In this document: positions 6,457 to 10,674 of the stretch, in pieces
How the letters are laid out: every line of letters starts with the position of its first letter
Position numbering within the stretch: the first letter of the stretch is position 1
Source: an uncultured Ruminococcus sp.
GTDB lineage: Bacteria > Bacillota > Clostridia > Oscillospirales > Ruminococcaceae
Assembly (NCBI GenBank): GCA_947178195.1
Contig: CAMWXM010000086.1
Coordinates: forward strand, 1-10,674
Direction of reading: 5' to 3'
Length of the DNA stretch: 10,674 nt
Notes under the pieces: generated by a model
The model's input: the letters and a program-made list of their open reading frames with translations, nothing else
Database searches by the model: none
What the model was told of the DNA's origin: nothing
Position numbers and translations under genes: made by a program

Positions 6457-6470
6457 GTATCACCTCTCAG
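6424..6470 (+). repeat. 47-bp inverted-repeat partner spanning the hxlR 3' end
   Basis: This segment covers the last 11 hxlR codons, the 10-bp convergent gap and the GH26 stop codon. It matches the complement of 3011-3057 at 41 of 47 positions. The two copies face each other across a 3.4-kb segment containing GH43 and most of hxlR. Confidence 0.75.
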
Positions 6471-9400
6471 TTGTTCCATGGCAGCTCGTCAAGAGTTATA
6501 ACATATTCGCTGTTGTAGGTCCTTTTCATTATATCTTTTTCAGTAAAGGTCTCGGAATAATGACCGTTACTTACAACGAAATCTCCGCACCATGTTCCGA
6601 ACCATGCCCACCTTGAATTTGCAGATACTACATTGTCAATATCGAAAACTGTACCGTTTTCAGTAAGTGCAATTATCTTGTTTGTGTCGGAGTATTCCAA
6701 CAACTCAGAGAACTTTGCATTCTGTGCACCATAGCTGTGCTCGTCGGCATAAATGTCCTCACCGATAACATCAACATAGTCGTCTCCAGGATACCAGTCG
6801 GGATTCTGACCGTTCCACACCCATATCAGGTTATTGCAGCCGTAAACATTCGTAAGCTGATCATAGAGATAGTACCAGAGCTGCTTGTAAGCATCAGAAC
6901 CTTTAGCTCCCCACCAAAACCAGCCGCCCGAAGCCTCATGAAGCGGCCGCCATAGAACAGGTACACCTGCTTCACGGAGACGATTGAGCTGCTTTGCTAT
7001 CTCGGCGATATCGGCATCGATAAGAGCCTTGCCTTCAGGATCACGTCCGTCCATAACTGCCGCAATATCGAAATCTGTATTAGAGGTATTGAAACCTCCC
7101 CACCATCTGGGAGTACCTTGTTCGGTGTCGCCGGGCTTCATATATTTATCAGGCGCATTCCAGTGCCAGCAGAATGTAGCTATACCACCGTGCTGGTGGA
7201 AGTCAATGGCAGTCTCCACCGCATTTGACCTTGCTCCTTTCGCGACTCTTGATGGACAGTAGTCCATCATGTCAAGTCCGACGATAGCGGGATATTTGCC
7301 TGTAGTCTCGTAAATGGCCTTGAACTCATCACCATTGAGACCGTCATTGCAGACCTGTCCTGCAAGAGTGTACTTCCCATAGCTGTCACAGAGGTAGCTA
7401 AAAAGTTCCTTTGCGCACTCGTCAGCATTAGAATTTATGAGCTTATTCTCAACATTATAGACGCTGTTTGAAATCACATCATCTGTTGTAACTTTAAGAC
7501 AGTCCACCATTATCCAGCCCCATGACTTTTTAATGGACACCGTATGTTTTCCGGCTGTCAACATTACTCTGCGGAGTGAGGTCTCTGTGTACTCATTGCC
7601 TTTGCTGTCAAAGCCTCCGATATCCTCTCCGTCAACAAGAATTTCATTGTACTTGTCGCCACCCAGTCCCTTTGAAGTAAGAGTAAGACAATAGCTGCCC
7701 GCCGTGGGAACTTCTATTGTAAATATTAGATCATCGCCGTCATCGGCAAAATTACCGACTGCCTTTCCGCCGGAAGCTCCATTATCCGAGCTGATCGCAT
7801 TATTTCCGGATATTGCTGCATTTTCAGCTTCGTAAACTGCCTTGAACTCCTGGGGGTGAGGCTGATCCTGCTGAACAAGAAGCCTTCTCATCATCACCAT
7901 ATCAAAAACATTAAGCCTGCCGTCCTCGCAGAGGTCTCCGGCTTTCCAGTTTGAAAGAGCAGTGTTAGGAACTGCAACCAGCCAATTCTGCAAAAGTACA
8001 AGGTCAGCCACATTTAATTCACCGTCGCCGTTCACATCACCTTTTATAAAGCTATCATTGTTAACATCAGTGTTCTCAGACAGATTTTTGTAAACATTCT
8101 CGTACATTGTCTCCGCCCATAGCTTTCGCATTGCCTCATATCCGTCAGAATTAGGGTGAACTCCATCCTCGCTGAGCCCCCATGTGTTATTACGGAAAAA
8201 CTCGTCAAAGTCCGGACCGTGAACAAGTTTGTCGCTGTATTCGCTGTATAACCTGTCTATCATGGCATTGTAGTAGCCTGTATTCGAGCCAACATCTGAA
8301 TTTACTGCATAAGGAATTTTCGGCAGCACTGGGATCTTTCCGGCATTCAGAACAGCATCGATCATGTACTTTGTGTTCTCGTAATAGCTCTGTGCGTTGT
8401 TGGGATTGCCCCACGCATCGTTAGTTCCATATGCTATACTTACATATTTTGCAGGACTTATACTGAGCCACTTGTCGATATTTTCTTTACCGTCGCGGCT
8501 CGAAATTCCGCCGATACCACCGTTTTCCTGCACGGGGAAATAACTGCTGTCAAGCTGAGTTACGAATGTGGCAAAGCCTGTTCCGTAAGCGTTCACCATA
8601 CTTCCTGCGGTAATGGAATCACCAAAGAATATCCAGCTATCTGAAACGCTCTTTGAAGCATCGTGAATATCGAAATTCAAACTGACTTTGCTGCCGTTTA
8701 CCTTAGTGACCCTCATGCGTATCCAGTTATATCCGTCCATATCGACAAGGTGCTGACGTGAGCTGTAGCCATTGCCTGTGACGGTCTCTGCGACCTCCCA
8801 GCCTGATGTGGGATAGTTTCCTCCTGCCGCCTTGTTGACTTCAATTGTATAATCCACCGGTTCGTTGTCCTTGCTTACATAGGCTCCTATATTGTCGTAT
8901 GTACTCGTATTGTACCAGACCGCAAGAACCTTTTTACGCTGTGATTGAGGAGCTGAGGAAAGATCATAGGCGAGATAGTCGTCCGGAGTTGAAGTCCAGA
9001 ATGTATAGTATTTGTCGTCATTTCCAGATGAAGCGCTGTCTGATTTTCCGGAGTATGCAGGAACGTTTCTGCTGATGATAGGATTTGCACCTGCGCCGAC
9101 TGTACTTTCACCTATCGTTAGACAGTCAATATAAGTCCAGCCCCACAAGCTCTCAACAGTAACGGTATTACTACCTGCATTGAGGTTTGCAGAGATGCTC
9201 ACTGTTTTGAACTGTCCTTCACCAGTGTAGGCACATAAGATCTGACCGATATTCTGTCCGTTGACAATAACATTCTGATACTTTCCGTTTTCATCATAGG
9301 GCTGACTATAGCGAATAGAGAGCGTATGTAAACCACTTTTTTCTGCACTGATGCTCGTGGTCACGGAATCTCCTGAATCTTTAAGATCAACAGCCTTGCC

Positions 9401-9571
9401 TCCGCTTGCACCGGATAGCGTGACAACAGAAGTTATGTTATCCCCCGTATCGTAAACAATTCCGTTTTCAAACTCGAATGTACTGCCTGCGGCGGATATG
9501 TTTATGGGAGCTATTACCAGAGTATTGATAGATAATGCCGATGTGAGAATGGTTGTAATTAGTTTTTTCAT
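6467..9571 (-). CDS. Secreted cellulosomal bifunctional enzyme: CBM35, SGNH esterase, internal dockerin, CBM35, GH26 mannanase
   Basis: The probable role is combined deacetylation and backbone cleavage of acetylated mannans outside the cell. Order: signal peptide (about 1-28); CBM35-like module (30-155, ending WGWTYIDCLTI); an unassigned beta-sandwich (about 160-305); SGNH esterase with GDSIT (S319), GTND (382-385) and DGVHPN (D469, H472); dockerin (about 511-565, DVNGDGELNVAD and DLCEDGRLNVFD); second CBM35 (about 577-697, ending WGWIMVDCLKV); GH26 (about 718-1034) with acid/base E879 in WRPLHEASGGWFWWG and nucleophile E971 in ALTENG. It ends with the usual GH26 tail ITLDELP, so it is complete. 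AGGAGGT (complement of 9579-9585) lies 7 nt before the ATG. Mannan as GH26 substrate is family knowledge (a few GH26 enzymes differ); the esterase substrate is inferred from the fusion. Confidence 0.95.
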   Translation of the reverse strand: MKKLITTILTSALSINTLVIAPINISAAGSTFEFENGIVYDTGDNITSVVTLSGASGGKAVDLKDSGDSVTTSISAEKSGLHTLSIRYSQPYDENGKYQNVIVNGQNIGQILCAYTGEGQFKTVSISANLNAGSNTVTVESLWGWTYIDCLTIGESTVGAGANPIISRNVPAYSGKSDSASSGNDDKYYTFWTSTPDDYLAYDLSSAPQSQRKKVLAVWYNTSTYDNIGAYVSKDNEPVDYTIEVNKAAGGNYPTSGWEVAETVTGNGYSSRQHLVDMDGYNWIRMRVTKVNGSKVSLNFDIHDASKSVSDSWIFFGDSITAGSMVNAYGTGFATFVTQLDSSYFPVQENGGIGGISSRDGKENIDKWLSISPAKYVSIAYGTNDAWGNPNNAQSYYENTKYMIDAVLNAGKIPVLPKIPYAVNSDVGSNTGYYNAMIDRLYSEYSDKLVHGPDFDEFFRNNTWGLSEDGVHPNSDGYEAMRKLWAETMYENVYKNLSENTDVNNDSFIKGDVNGDGELNVADLVLLQNWLVAVPNTALSNWKAGDLCEDGRLNVFDMVMMRRLLVQQDQPHPQEFKAVYEAENAAISGNNAISSDNGASGGKAVGNFADDGDDLIFTIEVPTAGSYCLTLTSKGLGGDKYNEILVDGEDIGGFDSKGNEYTETSLRRVMLTAGKHTVSIKKSWGWIMVDCLKVTTDDVISNSVYNVENKLINSNADECAKELFSYLCDSYGKYTLAGQVCNDGLNGDEFKAIYETTGKYPAIVGLDMMDYCPSRVAKGARSNAVETAIDFHQHGGIATFCWHWNAPDKYMKPGDTEQGTPRWWGGFNTSNTDFDIAAVMDGRDPEGKALIDADIAEIAKQLNRLREAGVPVLWRPLHEASGGWFWWGAKGSDAYKQLWYYLYDQLTNVYGCNNLIWVWNGQNPDWYPGDDYVDVIGEDIYADEHSYGAQNAKFSELLEYSDTNKIIALTENGTVFDIDNVVSANSRWAWFGTWCGDFVVSNGHYSETFTEKDIMKRTYNSEYVITLDELPWNN

Positions 9572-9609
9572 ATATACGACCTCCTGAAAGATATAGATTC
9601 CCTATAATA

Positions 9610-9638
9610 ATTTTAACACATAACATTCAAAATGAAAA
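9610..9638 (-). promoter_or_regulatory. Candidate promoter of the esterase/mannanase gene
   Basis: On the minus strand an extended -10, TGT then TAAAAT (complement of 9610-9615), lies 17 nt from a poor -35, TTTTCA (complement of 9633-9638). The TTATGTGTTA stretch at the -10 also occurs in the GH43 promoter. A weak -35 fits a promoter that needs an activator. Confidence 0.45.
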
Positions 9639-9640
9639 TG

Positions 9641-9671
9641 ACTTTTTGCACCAAAAAACACACTTTTTGAA
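9641..9671. promoter_or_regulatory. Direct repeats with 21-bp period upstream of the mannanase promoter (candidate AraC-type site)
   Basis: ACTTTTTGCA (9641-9650) and ACTTTTTGAA (9662-9671) differ at one position and start 21 bp apart, two turns of the helix. They lie directly upstream of the weak -35. AraC-family activators commonly bind such direct half-sites. The AraC hybrid at 13-2196 is the only such regulator in the window, but the pairing is inference. Confidence 0.4.
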
Positions 9672-9763
9672 CCATTCTATTTTAATATTCAACTCTGTTT
9701 CTCTTTATTAAACACCAGAAACAACCATATTATTGTCGATTAAATTACAGTCAGTCAAGTGAA

Positions 9764-9795
9764 AACCGCCTTCAGAGATCAATCTGAAAGCGGTT
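9764..9795 (-). terminator. Probable terminator of the flavin reductase operon
   Basis: The arms at 9764-9776 and 9783-9795 (AACCGC-C-TTCAGA and TCTGAA-A-GCGGTT) pair over 13 positions with one internal mismatch and a 6-nt loop. Leftward the stem ends in TTTT, a short T run. It lies 19 nt past the flavin reductase stop and upstream of the mannanase promoter. Confidence 0.65.
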
Positions 9796-9814
9796 AGACA
9801 CAGCACAAAATATT

Positions 9815-10387
9815 TTATTTTTTCATAAGTCCTGCACCGGCATTCCAAGCCTGACCGACTTTTTCTCCAATAGCAAAATATCCGGAGCGGTACTGGTCGA
9901 ACACAAGAGCATTGACCTTTTCGGGCAGTATTTTGTCCTTGTCACCGACAACGCTTTCCTCTGCGCTCACATTGACGATCTTACCGACAATAGCGTGCAT
10001 ATGCTCGGTGTTGATCTCCTCTGCAAGCTCGCACTCAATCGTGACAGGATATTCGGTAATGATCGGAGCATTGACAAACTCACTCTTGACAGCGTGACAG
10101 CCGGAACGCTCAAACTTATCGGTCATTTTATTGCCGGTTGCGATACCGAAGAAATCAGCAGTTTCCATATTCGGAACATCTGCAATGCTTACCGTAAAAG
10201 CCTTTGTCTCCATGATGTTCTTTGTGGTCTTGTGTTCAGCGTCAATGAATAGAGCGATCTTGTCCATATCGCATATCTGTGCCCACGCCGCATTCATCGC
10301 ACAAATATTTCCGTCAGCGCCATAAGCCGCAACAATCACCACAGGCATTGGAAACAATGCAGGCTGTACACCTAAATTTTTTCTCAT
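9815..10387 (-). CDS. Flavin reductase-like FMN-binding protein
   Basis: This 190-aa protein belongs to the split-barrel flavin reductase-like family. It has the N-terminal PMPVVIVAAYGADGNICAMN strand region, the FMN-contact stretch AMNAAWAQICDMDKIALFI, TTKNIMETKAFTVSIAD, and the conserved ADFFGIATGNKMTDKFERSG loop. Members bind FMN and reduce flavins or act as small redox partners; the physiological substrate is not predictable. The start is supported by GGAGGT (complement of 10395-10400), 7 nt upstream. Only 17 nt separate it from the stop of the NAD(P)-binding protein upstream (10405), so the two are probably co-transcribed and translationally coupled. Flavin reductases, NAD(P)-binding oxidoreductases and FMN reductases are frequent neighbours of HxlR regulators, as here. 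Confidence 0.9.
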   Translation of the reverse strand: MRKNLGVQPALFPMPVVIVAAYGADGNICAMNAAWAQICDMDKIALFIDAEHKTTKNIMETKAFTVSIADVPNMETADFFGIATGNKMTDKFERSGCHAVKSEFVNAPIITEYPVTIECELAEEINTEHMHAIVGKIVNVSAEESVVGDKDKILPEKVNALVFDQYRSGYFAIGEKVGQAWNAGAGLMKK

Positions 10388-10404
10388 TGTGAATACCTCC
10401 GTAA

Positions 10405-10674
10405 TTAAATATTGGCAAGAGCCGTATCAATAGGCGTGTTACCTCCACGCATTTTGATAACTTTTTTGAATGTGTTTTCCCTTTTGAGAACAGAACAAAG
10501 AACCTCTGCTACATCGGGTATAGGATTAGAACCGTCATGTTCGGGATCAATCTCTATCATTCCCGTACCTTCTTCCTCTTTTAATACAGTCGGCTGAATG
10601 ACCGTGTAATCAAGAGAGGTACAATTTACAAGATAATTATCTGCAAAAAACTTTGCTATATTATAATTTGTGAT
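10405..10674 (-). CDS. NAD(P)-binding SDR-like oxidoreductase, C-terminal part (cut by the window edge)
   Basis: An open frame runs from the window edge to TAA (complement of 10405-10407), giving the last 89 residues. They match the C-terminal part of atypical short-chain dehydrogenase/NAD(P)H-binding proteins (YwnB-like): LDYTVIQPTVLKEEEGTGMI, then IPDVAEVLCSVLKREN, then FKKVIKMRGGNTPIDTALANI. The Rossmann nucleotide-binding half and start lie outside the window. It is upstream of the flavin reductase-like gene in the same operon. Exact function is unknown; a redox or detoxification role fits the neighbours. Confidence 0.8.
   Translation of the reverse strand: MTNYNIAKFFADNYLVNCTSLDYTVIQPTVLKEEEGTGMIEIDPEHDGSNPIPDVAEVLCSVLKRENTFKKVIKMRGGNTPIDTALANI

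Noticed and set aside
3329..7960. Near-identical DNA in the dockerins of GH43 and the mannanase as evidence of recent exchange
   Set aside because: The match is confined to about 20 nt encoding the constrained NWKAGDL stretch, so protein conservation and codon bias explain it.

Overview
The window looks like chromosomal DNA of a fibre-degrading, cellulosome-forming Ruminococcus-type Firmicute. Two large secreted plant-polysaccharide hydrolases carry dockerins of the form seen in Ruminococcus albus-like species (GDVN.DG....AD, then NWKAGDL, then INVFD or LNVFD). The DNA is AT-rich, with strong GGAGG ribosome binding sites. The genus is inferred from the dockerins and CAZyme architecture, not proven. 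No scaffoldin, rRNA, tRNA, CRISPR array, IS element or phage gene is visible.

Layout, left to right: (1) 13-2196, minus, a large one-component regulator that joins a LacI-type sugar-binding domain, a GAF-like region, a degenerate GGDEF domain and a C-terminal AraC helix-turn-helix. (2) 2328-2873, minus, a flavodoxin-fold FMN/iron-sulfur oxidoreductase. (3) 2874-3259, a 386-nt gene-free stretch holding its promoter, an HxlR-type operator, a relic of an hxlR 3' end in inverted orientation, and the terminator of the next gene. (4) 3260-5968, minus, a secreted GH43 arabinanase with two ricin-type modules and a dockerin. (5) 5969-6123, a compact divergent promoter region with a second HxlR-type operator. 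(6) 6124-6456, plus, a two-cysteine HxlR-family regulator. (7) 6467-9571, minus, a secreted esterase/mannanase: CBM35, beta-sandwich, SGNH esterase, internal dockerin, CBM35, GH26. (8) 9815-10387, minus, a flavin reductase-like protein, preceded in the same operon by the C-terminal end of an NAD(P)-binding oxidoreductase (10405 to the window edge).

Two themes are interleaved. The SDR-like protein, flavin reductase, HxlR regulator and FMN reductase make a typical redox/electrophile-response set. The GH43 and GH26 enzymes and the sugar-sensing AraC hybrid make a hemicellulose/pectin side-chain set. The HxlR operator-promoter block occurs twice as an 80-bp ungapped direct repeat (2911-2990 and 6029-6108, about 62/80 identical by hand count). 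One copy lies upstream of the FMN reductase and the other lies between hxlR and GH43, so the arabinanase appears to have the same promoter-operator geometry as the redox gene. A 47-bp copy of the hxlR 3' end lies inverted beside the first operator (41/47). Together these suggest that the locus was rebuilt by duplication and rearrangement, leaving a polysaccharide hydrolase behind an HxlR-type control region.
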